Assembly: GCA_003955985.1 (NCBI GenBank)
Contig: CP033784.1
Span: 1,922,001 to 1,986,000, forward strand
From: Corynebacterium jeikeium
GTDB lineage: Bacteria; Actinomycetota; Actinomycetes; Mycobacteriales; Mycobacteriaceae
Length of the DNA stretch: 64,000 bases
Direction of reading: 5' to 3'
Shown here piece by piece: positions 37,451 to 45,902 of the stretch; position 1 is the first letter of the stretch, and every line of letters starts with the position of its first letter. The notes below the pieces were generated by a model. The model made no database searches. It saw nothing but the letters and a program-made list of their open reading frames with translations, and was not told the origin of the DNA. A program made the translations under genes and the position numbers.

Positions 37451-38260
37451 CCACCTCGGGGGATCGGCGACCACCTCGGAAACCGGCAGCAACACCTGGT
37501 CGTACCCACGAAAAAGGGCGTAGACGTGGAAGCCGATCAGCGAAAGGTTGTGGGTCAAAGGCAGCCACGTGAGCATCTTGTTCTCGTACCGGTGCGCGTG
37601 GCGTGGGATCGTCGCGCGCAGACCGTTCAGCACGGACTCGTTGGTTACGATGACGCCCTTTGGCGATCCCGTGGAGCCGGACGAAAACTGGATGAGGGCT
37701 TCGCCGGCCGTCCCACCTCGCACCGGGAACGCGGGGACCGTCCCGGCGCCATCCCCGGAATCCACCTCCCCCGCCTGAGAGAAGTCCGTTTCAGCATCAC
37801 CCGGCATCGCCGCACCCGGTTCCACGGCAGCGTCATTGACGATGGACACGTCGAGCAGCCGGTCCTCGCCCACGACCACGGCACCGTTTGCACCGGTGAG
37901 CAGCGTGTGACTGCGTTCGTCGACCAGAATCGGGGCCCCGGGCATCATGTCCGAGAGCGTCCGCACCCTGTCGACATCAACCGGGCCCGACACCGGCGGC
38001 GCAAGCGCCGGAACCGCGCCGGCGTAGACGCAGCCCCAGAACGCCCGGATGAGCCCGCGGTTCTCCGAAACCTGGAAGATCACGCGATCGCCGGGGCCGA
38101 TGCCGGCTTCGGCCAACCGAGTCGCAGCCGCCACCGCCTCCGCATGGACCTGGCCATACGGGACGAAGACGTCCCGCCGATTCTCGACGAAGGTGATCCC
38201 CTTTTTCGTCTCATCGGCCTTGTCCCGAAGCACGTCGCTGATGGTCCGGATCGTGTTCAT
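37379..38260 (-). pseudogene. N-terminal fragment of an acyl-AMP ligase / adenylation domain
   Basis: About 293 codons from an ATG with AGAGG five bases upstream. The protein shows the ANL-superfamily start (TISDVLRDKADETKKGITFVENRRD), GDRVIFQVSENRGLIRAFWGCVYAGAVPA and the P-loop IQFSSGSTGSPKGVIVTNESV, then LTWLPLTHNLSLIGFHVYAL and RWFEAVTRHR. The rest of the N-terminal domain and the C-terminal lid, with the catalytic Lys, are absent; full enzymes have 500 or more residues. It resembles fatty-acyl-AMP ligases or loading domains of PKS/NRPS systems. It cannot be catalytically complete. Confidence 0.75.
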
Positions 38261-38435
38261 TGGTACCTCTTTCGGTTGTCGGCGCCATGCCGGTGCCGGG
38301 CGGACCGGGCCCGCATGGCGTGACCCGGAGGATGTGTCTGAAGGGTTGAAAGGGGTGAAGCAACTGGGTGGGGCGCGTCTCCGCACAAGCTCGGAACCGC
38401 TCGCGGGCCCGGGACCCGCCGGTTCTGGGTGCCCG

Positions 38436-40748
38436 TCAAGTCACTGCGGACACCAGGGCGGCGACGAAGGCCGCGGCGGACGCTGCGGCCGCGAACCCGT
38501 CACGCACTCGCCAGGGGTGATCGGTGCGGAAGGTGCGCCGCGGATGGCGGCCGAAGTTGCGCATCGCCAGGGTCAGGGACAGCTTTTCGGCGCAGCGCAC
38601 GGCGCTAACGAACAAGGGAAAGGCGATGCGCGCGGGCGTCGTCGCGCGAATGAAACCGGAGCGGAAAGACTGCTCCGGTCGCATCGAGCGCAATCTAATC
38701 GCCCATGTCAGCTGGGGGATTTCGCTGCGCAGGAACGCCGCGATGCTCACCCCGGCAATCGCTATGGTGCACCATGTGTAGGGCACCCGGAGGCGTTGCA
38801 CCATGGCGTCGAAAAGCTCCTCGACGCGCATGCACGCGGAGACCAGGACCGTCCCCGCGAACACGGCCGTCAGCAGCAGTCCGTGATGGATGCCGTGGCG
38901 GACGGCCCCCGCCGGATCCCCACCTCCGTAGAACTCGGAGCGCCACCCGAGCAGGCCGAAGAACACCCCGATTAACAGGACGAGAAGGACCTTCCCCGCC
39001 GTCGCCCGAACGTCGCGTTCCGCGATCGCAGCGAGTGCGAGGAACGCGCCCCCCGTCAGCGCGAGAACGGCGTCTCCGCCGGAGAGCAGCCCGGCGACGA
39101 GGACGAGCATCACCGCCGCGACGATCGTGATGGCGTTCAACCCCGCGCGCCTCCGAGCGTCGGATTCACCGGTCCAGGGGCTTTCGTCCCCGGACGTCCG
39201 TGCGCCGGCGGCGGGCAGTGCGCGATCCCGCCGGGACGACTCCGGGGCAGCCGGCACGGCGGCCGCGGGACCGGACCAGGCGACCTTCCCTTCGGCGACG
39301 ATGCTCGCCCGATCCGCCCACGTTCGCGCGACACGGCGGTCGTGGCACGTGAACACAACGGTTCCGCCGGCCCCGGCGTATTCCGCCAGCGCATCCAGCA
39401 CGATGCGCGAGCTCGGCGAATCCAGGTGCGCCAACGGCTCGTCGAGAAGCAGCAAACGGCGATTGGCCGCCACCGCCAGGAAGATGCCCAACCGTCTTTT
39501 CTGTCCGCCCGACAGGACGAACGGCGAGACGGGGTCAAGTGCCCGGGGGCACAGGGCTTCCCGCAGTTTCCGCAGCTCATCGGTGCCGAGTGGCCCGTGC
39601 GGGTCCGTGCCGGCCAGCGCGGAGTCGATTTCCGCGGCGACGGTCGCGCGGGTGAACTGGTGCTCGGGGTTCTGGAACGCCCACGACGCGAAGGCGTCGG
39701 GGGCGCGCCGGGCTGGCTCGCCGTCAATCCGGATGTCCGCTCCCGCCTTCATCTGGCCCGACAGCACCGCCAGCAAGGTGGACTTACCGGCTCCGTTGGC
39801 ACCGACTAGGGCATGAATCTCGCCCCGTTCCAGTGTCAGATCGGCCCCGTTCAGGATCCTCTCCCCGCCTCGGGCCACGTGGGTTCCGGTCAAGGCCAGC
39901 AGTGGAACGGCATCCGCCTCTGATTCCGGATCGGGACGGTCCGGCGCCCCCGTGCCCGGCGTACTGGCGTCCGGCGTTCCGGCGGTCGCGGCCGTCGTCG
40001 CAATGCCCTTCACCGCGATGCCATCCGGCGCTCCGTGGGCGGCGACGCTCCCGTCCGCATCGAGGATTGTCACCGTGTCGACCCACCCGTCGAACGGACG
40101 GAGGTCGTGCTCGATGAGCAGGATGACGCGCCCCGGGGCCCGCAAATCACGGATGGCGGCGAACAGCGCCCGCCGACCGTCCTCGTCGACGTGGGCCGCG
40201 GGCTCGTCGAAGATCATGACCTCCGGCGCCCTGGCCACCGCACCGGCGATGGCCATCCGCTGGCGTTGCCCGCCCGACAAAGCCCACGGATCCTTCTCCG
40301 CGAGCTCTGACAGCCCGAGCTCCGATAGAGCCTCGGCTGATCGCTTGGCGACGATACCGGCTTCCACGAGGGAAAACTCGAGGGCCATGGACACGTCATC
40401 GACGACTCGGAGCGTGAGCACCTGCGTCGCCGGGTCTTGCCCGACGAAGGTGACCCGGTCCCCGTCCACGGGGCGTTCGGTGCCGTCGGCATCGACGATG
40501 TGCACGAATCCGGCATGGTCGATGGGGATGTGCGAGGGAATCAGTCCAGCGATAAGGTGGGCCAGGCTCGTCTTTCCGCACCCCACGGGTCCCGTGATGG
40601 CGTTGATCGTGCCGAAATCGAAGGAGAGATCCACCATGTCGGGTGCCCATCGCCCATCGGCGTGCCGCACGCCCGCGCCACTAACCCGTAACCGGGCCGG
40701 GACCGTCCCGCGTGTCGCACCGGCGCACACGGATGCTCCGCCGGTCAC
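38436..40748 (-). CDS. ECF transporter ATPase-ATPase-EcfT fusion
   Basis: One 770-residue polypeptide joins three modules of an energy-coupling-factor importer. ATPase 1: ITGPVGCGKTSLAHL, WALSGGQRQRMAIAG, EVMIFDEPAAHVDEDG. ATPase 2: LVGANGAGKSTLLAVL, FVLSGGQKRRLGIFL, LLLLDEPLAHLD. Linkers rich in Pro/Asp/Glu and Ser/Arg separate them. The last 210 residues are a membrane EcfT domain with RSEIPQLTWAIRLRSMRP as coupling helix. It starts at a GTG overlapping the EcfS stop. Fusion of all three core parts is unusual; only the S component is separate. Confidence 0.85.
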   Translation of the reverse strand: MTGGASVCAGATRGTVPARLRVSGAGVRHADGRWAPDMVDLSFDFGTINAITGPVGCGKTSLAHLIAGLIPSHIPIDHAGFVHIVDADGTERPVDGDRVTFVGQDPATQVLTLRVVDDVSMALEFSLVEAGIVAKRSAEALSELGLSELAEKDPWALSGGQRQRMAIAGAVARAPEVMIFDEPAAHVDEDGRRALFAAIRDLRAPGRVILLIEHDLRPFDGWVDTVTILDADGSVAAHGAPDGIAVKGIATTAATAGTPDASTPGTGAPDRPDPESEADAVPLLALTGTHVARGGERILNGADLTLERGEIHALVGANGAGKSTLLAVLSGQMKAGADIRIDGEPARRAPDAFASWAFQNPEHQFTRATVAAEIDSALAGTDPHGPLGTDELRKLREALCPRALDPVSPFVLSGGQKRRLGIFLAVAANRRLLLLDEPLAHLDSPSSRIVLDALAEYAGAGGTVVFTCHDRRVARTWADRASIVAEGKVAWSGPAAAVPAAPESSRRDRALPAAGARTSGDESPWTGESDARRRAGLNAITIVAAVMLVLVAGLLSGGDAVLALTGGAFLALAAIAERDVRATAGKVLLVLLIGVFFGLLGWRSEFYGGGDPAGAVRHGIHHGLLLTAVFAGTVLVSACMRVEELFDAMVQRLRVPYTWCTIAIAGVSIAAFLRSEIPQLTWAIRLRSMRPEQSFRSGFIRATTPARIAFPLFVSAVRCAEKLSLTLAMRNFGRHPRRTFRTDHPWRVRDGFAAAASAAAFVAALVSAVT

Positions 40749-41386
40749 CGGGTGACCCCGCGGCTGCGAAGCCCCTTTGCGACGGCAAAGCCCAGGACCA
40801 AAAACACCAGGCTCGATGCCAAGGCTACGGCGAAGCTGATCAGGGTCATGGGCGTGGTCGGCGAGTCGACGCCGACTGCGCGCGGGGCCATCGTTCCCAT
40901 CAGCGCGGAGAACAATATCGCCGATGCCACGAACTGGGGACGCGTCCACCGCCGGTACAGGGTGACCATGAACGGAAGCTCGATGAGTAATCCTTCCATA
41001 ATCAGCGCCCCGATTGCGGCGACGCCGAATGGGGTGGTCGCCGCGGACACGACGCCCATGGCAAGGCACGCGATAAGGCTCGCGCCAGGCTTGCGGACGA
41101 CGATGAGGGGAACAACGCACTGCAGGAACCACAACCCGAGCGTCGCCGCGACGAGATAAACGTGGGCGATGCCAGCGAACACCTGCAGGTAAGTCAGGGG
41201 CACGACGATGAGAGACCCCGCGACGCCGATTGCGGCGGCGACGAGCATGTCGCGGGTGGATGGTCGGCCACCCGCTGCGACCGGTGCGACGTGCACCAAC
41301 CGCCCGTCACCCGTCCCGTCTGGGCCCGCGTCCCCGGCTTCCCCTCCGGAGAGGGGTTCTCCGGTCGATCCACGTTTTCCGTTCAT
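40745..41386 (-). CDS. ECF transporter substrate-binding (S) membrane component
   Basis: 213 residues: a Gly-rich cytoplasmic N-terminus (about 1-45), then about six transmembrane helices starting with TRDMLVAAAIGVAGSLIVVPLTYL. Its position before the A-A-T fusion and its fold pattern fit an S component, perhaps near the YkoE type, but the substrate cannot be read from the sequence. It is the first gene after a DtxR-like box 58 bases upstream, so iron-responsive uptake of a metallophore or vitamin is the working idea. Confidence 0.75.
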   Translation of the reverse strand: MNGKRGSTGEPLSGGEAGDAGPDGTGDGRLVHVAPVAAGGRPSTRDMLVAAAIGVAGSLIVVPLTYLQVFAGIAHVYLVAATLGLWFLQCVVPLIVVRKPGASLIACLAMGVVSAATTPFGVAAIGALIMEGLLIELPFMVTLYRRWTRPQFVASAILFSALMGTMAPRAVGVDSPTTPMTLISFAVALASSLVFLVLGFAVAKGLRSRGVTR

Positions 41387-41443
41387 CGTCGCCGCCTCGC
41401 TTCCGTTGCCGATTCCCAATCGGGAACACCACCTGAAACAGCA

Positions 41444-41462
41444 TTAGGTTAGGCAATGCTTA
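41444..41462 (-). promoter_or_regulatory. DtxR-like iron box
   Basis: TTAGGTTAGGCAATGCTTA matches the 19-base DtxR consensus (TTAGGTTAGSCTAACCTAA): the left half is perfect and the right half matches 5 of 9. It ends 58 bases upstream of the ECF S-component start. In corynebacteria such boxes repress iron-uptake genes when iron is plentiful. Confidence 0.6.
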
Positions 41463-41729
41463 TCGACTTACGCCAGGCTCAATTTGCTGACCTTACCCCC
41501 GCCCCCCCCCGTTACCGTGATGGTGCCCCCTCACGGGGCGCGGTCACCGGGCCCGGCATGGCTTATCTGCGTGAACATTTCCATAATCCGGGGGTGTTGC
41601 CACCGGACACCGGGGATAACCGCTGACAGCTAATAGGGCCACGGACCAAACAGAGGTCTCGTCGTAACGTGGGTGCCTGCAACGGATGTCCAAGACACCG
41701 GCGACCAGCCGCAACAGAAGGACACCACC

Positions 41730-42939
41730 ATGGAACCGTCCAGAACACCCGAAATCATCATCGGCCTCGACGTCGGCAAAACCGGCCACCATGCCAGCGC
41801 GCTGACCAACACCGGCGAGAGAATTTACGACAAACCACTGCCCAAAGACGAAGCCGCACAGCGCGAAATCTTCGCGTCCATGCAAGCCCACGGCAGCGTT
41901 CTCATGGTCGTCAATCAACCCAACACGATCGGCGCCCTGCCCATCACCGTGGCCCGCGACTGCGGTTGCACGGTCGGAGACCTCCCCGACCTAGCCATGC
42001 GAAAAGCAGCCGACCTCTACCCTGGACGATCAAAAACCGCCGCCGGGATGCATTCATCATCGCCGACACCGCCCGCACCATGCCACACACACTGCGGGCA
42101 GTCGACCGCGACGACGAGACACTAGTAGCGCTGAAGATGCTCGCCGGATTCCACGACGACATCGCCAAAGACGCCACCCGAAAGAAAAACCGCCTTCGCA
42201 GCGTGCTCACACAGATTCACCCCGCACTCGAGCGCGTCTTTGCAGGCGAGATTCTCTCGCGCACGCTGGTGCTGGACTCGCTAATCCACTACGAAGGTCC
42301 GACAAAACTGGCCGCCGCAGGTCGAGGCCGGGTCCTGAAGTGGATACGCAACCGCGCCAAGAAGGACCCTGTTGCCCTCGCAATTTTCGCCGCCCTTGCC
42401 GAGCAAACTGTCACGGTACCCGGCATGGCGGCAGCAGAATTGGTCATTCCCCAGCTGGCGGCGAACATCGAAGAGCTTCAAGCACAGCGCGACACGATCG
42501 CCGGACATGGCTCGGAGATGCTCGAATCGTTCCCTCTTGCCCAGGTCTTGATGTCGATGCCCGGCGTAGGCATCAAGACCGCCTCTAACATCTTGTTGTC
42601 CATCGGCGATTGCCAGGACTTCGCCGACGCCGCGCACTTGGCCGCTTACGCCGGCATCGCGCCGACCACCCGGCAGTCGGGTACGTCGATCCGCGGCGAG
42701 TTTCCCACCAGGGCCGGCAATAAACAGTTGAAAACGCGATGTTTCGATCGGCGTGGATCGCGTCGAACTGCCATCCCGCATCGCGCGACTACTACCCGCG
42801 TAAACGGGCTGAAGGACAGAAGCACAATGCCGCGGTGATGTGGCTTGCCCGGAGCCGCTGCAACGTCATCTATGCCCTGTTGACTCGGCGTGAGTTCTTC
42901 CGAGAAATCCCTGCTAGAACCATCGCCACGGCTGCGTAG
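41730..42939 (+). pseudogene. IS110-family transposase, two frameshifts
   Basis: The N-terminal DEDD RuvC-like domain starts EPSRTPEIIIGLDVGKTGHH; after a break the protein continues DAFIIADTARTMPHTLRAVDRDDE and the C-terminal Tnp20 domain MSMPGVGIKTASNILLSIGD..AHLAAYAGIAPTTRQSGTSIRG, breaks again, and ends AMFRSAWIASNCHPASRDYY..ALLTRREFF. The first break (near 42039) is one missing base in what should read AAA ACC GAC CGC CGG; the second (near 42731) is one missing A in an A-run. Both are single-base deletions, so the element is probably inactive but young. Ends are not visible because IS110 elements lack clear terminal repeats. Confidence 0.85.
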
Positions 42940-43275
42940 GCCGCTGCGCTGATCACCGCCGGCCCGCACGATGCGGCCCGGCGATTAGTCATGGCTACAC
43001 CCCCATACGATGTACGTGAAAGTCCCGCCTGACTATTGACAATCCACATAGGGACCCCACGCGGATCGGGACCGAGTGGCGGCCGACCCCTCGGCCCAAC
43101 AGCGCCCGAAGCCGCGCAGAACCAGGTCCACCAGCGGTAAGCGATAGCGGCCTCCCGCACCGAAAGCTCCGTCCCCCTCCCCCCTGCCCTCCCCATCGCC
43201 TCAACCCCCGTGGTTTTGGAGGGGGGGGGAAGAGGGCGTTCGAGGGCTCAGCAGCTCAAGCTCAGGTCCGCCGCC
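42940..43275. other. gene-free stretch between IS110 remnant and gapB
   Basis: No convincing gene. It holds the putative right end of the IS110 element, a relic of a pth 3' end (43108-43140 plus 11 bases), a C-rich run (CCCCCTCCCCCC) near 43170 and a nine-G tract at 43221-43229 that may together form the stem of a decayed terminator. Confidence 0.6.
43108..43151 (+). repeat. right copy of imperfect direct repeat; relic of a pth 3' end
   Basis: In frame it reads EAAQNQVHQR-stop, against [14 protein letters not shown] at the end of the intact pth. Identity continues past the stop (GATAG, GGC). Upstream of this point the similarity to pth is lost. It marks the right boundary of the accessory segment. 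Confidence 0.75.
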
Positions 43276-44727
43276 TTAGAGCTCGTCGATGTGCTTGCGC
43301 TTCGGGTAGACCCGCGGACGAGCGCCTGCGATCTCCTCAGCAATGCGGATGACCTGGTTGGAGTAACCGAACTCGTTGTCGTACCAGACGTAGAGCACCA
43401 GGTGCTTACCGTTGGCGATGGTAGCCAGACCATCGACGATGCCAGCATGGGTGGAGCCGACGAAGTCGGTGGAAACCACTTCCGGGGAGTGGATGTAGTC
43501 AATCTGCTGGCGCAGAACGGACTTGAGGGAAACCTCACGCAGGTAGTTGTTGACTTCGTCGCGGTCGACCTCAGTGTCGAGGGTCAGGTTCAGCACCGCC
43601 ATGGAAACGTCCGGGGTGGGAACGCGGATGGCGTTACCGGTCAGCTTGCCCTCGAACTCCGGCAGAGCCTTGGCGACGGCCTTTGCGGCACCAGTCTCAG
43701 TGAGAACCATGTTCAGGGTGGCTGCGCGACCACGGCGGGAACCCTTGTGGAAGTTGTCAATCAGGTTCTGGTCATTGGTGAAGGAGTGGACGGTCTCGAC
43801 GTGACCGAACTCGACACCCCACTTGTCATTGACGACCTTCAGCACCGGGGTGATGCCGTTGGTAGTACACGAAGCTGCCGACAAAATGTTGTCAGATTCC
43901 TCGATGATGTTGTGGTTGATTCCGTAGACGATGTTCTTCACATCGCCCTTGCCCGGCGCGGTAAGCAGAACCTTGGAAACACCCTTGGACTGAAGGTGCT
44001 GTGACAGTCCCTCGCGGTCACGCCAACGACCGGTGTTGTCGATGACAATCGCATCGTTAATGTCGTAGGCGGTGTAGTCAACAGTTGCCGGGTCATTGGA
44101 GTAAATGACCTGAATCGGGGTGCCATTTGCCCAAATAATGTTGTTTTCGCGGTCAACCGAGATGGTGCCGTCGAATGCACCGTGGACGGAGTCACGGCGC
44201 AGCAGCGAAGCACGCTTGACAATGTCGTCCTCACCATTCTGGCGAACCACAATAGCGCGCAGGCGCGGGCCGTTGAACAGTGCCTCACGAGCCAGCAGAA
44301 TGCGAGCCAGCAGACGGCCGATGCGGCCGAAACCGTAGAGGACAATGTCGGTCTTCGGGGTCTGTGTCCCGGCACCGATGACGTCGGCAAGCTCACGCTC
44401 GAGGAATGCGCGCAGATCGCCGCCTTCCTCTTCGAAGCTGGTAGCCAGGGCGCCCAGGTCAATGGAGGCGGTGCCGAGATCCATCTTCACCAGTTCCTGC
44501 AGAATCGGCAGGGTCTGACTCAGGGGCAGCTCCTGCGAGGTGATGCGACGGGCGTAGCGGTGCGACTTAATGATGCCGGTCTCGGTAACGTTTTCCAGTC
44601 GGCGGCCGAAGATTGAAGTCACGACATCATTGTTGCGGCGCAGTTGTCCCAGGAGGGGGATCATCTGCTCTGCAAGGCTGATGCGCTCATTCCAGTCATT
44701 GCGCTTGATGGGGGCCGAATCCGACAT
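43276..44727 (-). CDS. gapB: glyceraldehyde-3-phosphate dehydrogenase, GapB/GapX type
   Basis: A long (483-residue) GAPDH. About 125 extra N-terminal residues (NDWNERISLAEQMIPLLGQL..) precede the canonical Rossmann domain (YGFGRIGRLLARILL); the catalytic Cys is in ILSAASCTTNGITPVLK and the C-terminus has YVWYDNEFGYSNQVIRIAEE. In C. glutamicum the enzyme of this length (GapB, also called GapX) works in gluconeogenesis. The start with AGGAGG five bases upstream gives MSDSAPIK. It is isolated between the accessory segment and a divergent HAD gene. Confidence 0.93.
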   Translation of the reverse strand: MSDSAPIKRNDWNERISLAEQMIPLLGQLRRNNDVVTSIFGRRLENVTETGIIKSHRYARRITSQELPLSQTLPILQELVKMDLGTASIDLGALATSFEEEGGDLRAFLERELADVIGAGTQTPKTDIVLYGFGRIGRLLARILLAREALFNGPRLRAIVVRQNGEDDIVKRASLLRRDSVHGAFDGTISVDRENNIIWANGTPIQVIYSNDPATVDYTAYDINDAIVIDNTGRWRDREGLSQHLQSKGVSKVLLTAPGKGDVKNIVYGINHNIIEESDNILSAASCTTNGITPVLKVVNDKWGVEFGHVETVHSFTNDQNLIDNFHKGSRRGRAATLNMVLTETGAAKAVAKALPEFEGKLTGNAIRVPTPDVSMAVLNLTLDTEVDRDEVNNYLREVSLKSVLRQQIDYIHSPEVVSTDFVGSTHAGIVDGLATIANGKHLVLYVWYDNEFGYSNQVIRIAEEIAGARPRVYPKRKHIDEL

Positions 44728-44910
44728 AAATCCTCCTGGCTTAAATGAGTATGAGTTCCCCCTCAAAATACCCCGCACACGCTATTCACCGGCTATCGCC
44801 CTCAACTGGGTACCCCGTATTGTGGCCCAGCTTTCACCCAATCGGGGGAGACACCGGGAGACACCTCAAGGAAGAAAATTGAACCCTACTTACCCGTTAG
44901 AATAAGAGCC

Positions 44911-45804
44911 ATGACGGAACCCCTGGATATCCAGCAGCAATCTCCCGCCCAGCCGCCATACCGCCTTGTAGTCACGGATATGGACGGGACTCTACTAAAT
45001 GAAGACAAGGAAATCCCGGAGTCCTTTTGGCCGGTAGTCACGGAGCTGCTCGACCGCGGTGTCCACTTCGCTCCCGCGTCGGGCCGCCAGTACGCAACTC
45101 TGGCCGACCAGTTCGCCCCCATTGCACACCGCATCCCAATCATTGCGGAAAACGGCAACTATGTCGCGGATGCGGGCGAGGTGGTTTCGGTTACCAGTAT
45201 CGACCACGACATCGTCACTCAGTTGGTACACGCGATCCGCCAGTTCAACGACAACCGTGTGGCGGCGGGCCGTACTCCCCTGTCGGTTATTATCTGCGGC
45301 GCTGCCAGCGCATACGTGGAGTTTTTCCCGCCGCATTTCAATATTCCGGAGGAAGTTCAGCAGCTGCAGTTCAACGAGGCCGCCAAGTACTACCTGAAGC
45401 TGCAGAAGGTCGATGATGTCATCGCCGCTGCCGCCGAGGACGGCATCGTCAAAATTGCCGCCTTTGATCCTTACTCCGTCGAAGAGGAATCGGCCGATTA
45501 CCTGCGTTCCCAGAGCCCGCACTTGCGCGCGGTAGTCTCCGGTGCCCACTGGGTCGACCTCATCGATGCCAACACCAACAAGGGCACGGCACTCGCCGCC
45601 CTGCAGGAGGCCCTAGGTGTCTCTCCTGCCGAAACTGTCTGCTTCGTTGACTACCTGAATGATCTCGAGCTCATCGACCACGCAGGCCGTTCGTTTGCCA
45701 TGTCCAACGGTCACCCGGAAATCAAACGCCGCGCCACCGACATCGCACCGTCGAACGCGGAGGAAGGCGTCATCACGACGCTGCGCGAGCTGTTCAACCT
45801 CTAA
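44911..45804 (+). CDS. Cof-type HAD-superfamily phosphatase
   Basis: 297 residues. Motif I is VVTDMDGTLLNEDKEIP (about 22-38), with the nucleophile Asp and the acid/base Asp two residues on; the C-terminal VCFVDYLNDLELIDHAGRSFAMSNGHPEIKRRATDIAPSNAEEGV is the Cof-family motif IV region. VCFVDYLND replaces the commoner FGDxxND Gly with Val, which is unusual. Such enzymes dephosphorylate sugar phosphates, FMN or PLP; the substrate here is unknown. It starts divergently from gapB. Confidence 0.88.
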   Translation: MTEPLDIQQQSPAQPPYRLVVTDMDGTLLNEDKEIPESFWPVVTELLDRGVHFAPASGRQYATLADQFAPIAHRIPIIAENGNYVADAGEVVSVTSIDHDIVTQLVHAIRQFNDNRVAAGRTPLSVIICGAASAYVEFFPPHFNIPEEVQQLQFNEAAKYYLKLQKVDDVIAAAAEDGIVKIAAFDPYSVEEESADYLRSQSPHLRAVVSGAHWVDLIDANTNKGTALAALQEALGVSPAETVCFVDYLNDLELIDHAGRSFAMSNGHPEIKRRATDIAPSNAEEGVITTLRELFNL

Positions 45805-45902
45805 CTGCAATTGACCCCTTACCCCACTGGAGCGGTAAGTTAGAAAGGTTGAACCCGATTCCCTTATTCCGATTTTCTTTTTAAGGAAAGCGTAGTTTCC
45901 CT

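Larger units (their letters stand above)
30215..43151. other. high-GC accessory segment inserted between pth and gapB
   Basis: The segment is visibly richer in G and C than both flanks. It carries ten minus-strand genes or gene remnants, mostly linked by ATGA or GTGA overlaps, then a decayed IS110-family element, and ends in a second copy of the pth 3' end. Housekeeping genes resume on both sides (pth on the left, gapB on the right). No integrase or tRNA is seen at the edges, so it probably arrived or was reshaped by homologous recombination. The right edge is inferred from the repeat. Confidence 0.65.
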
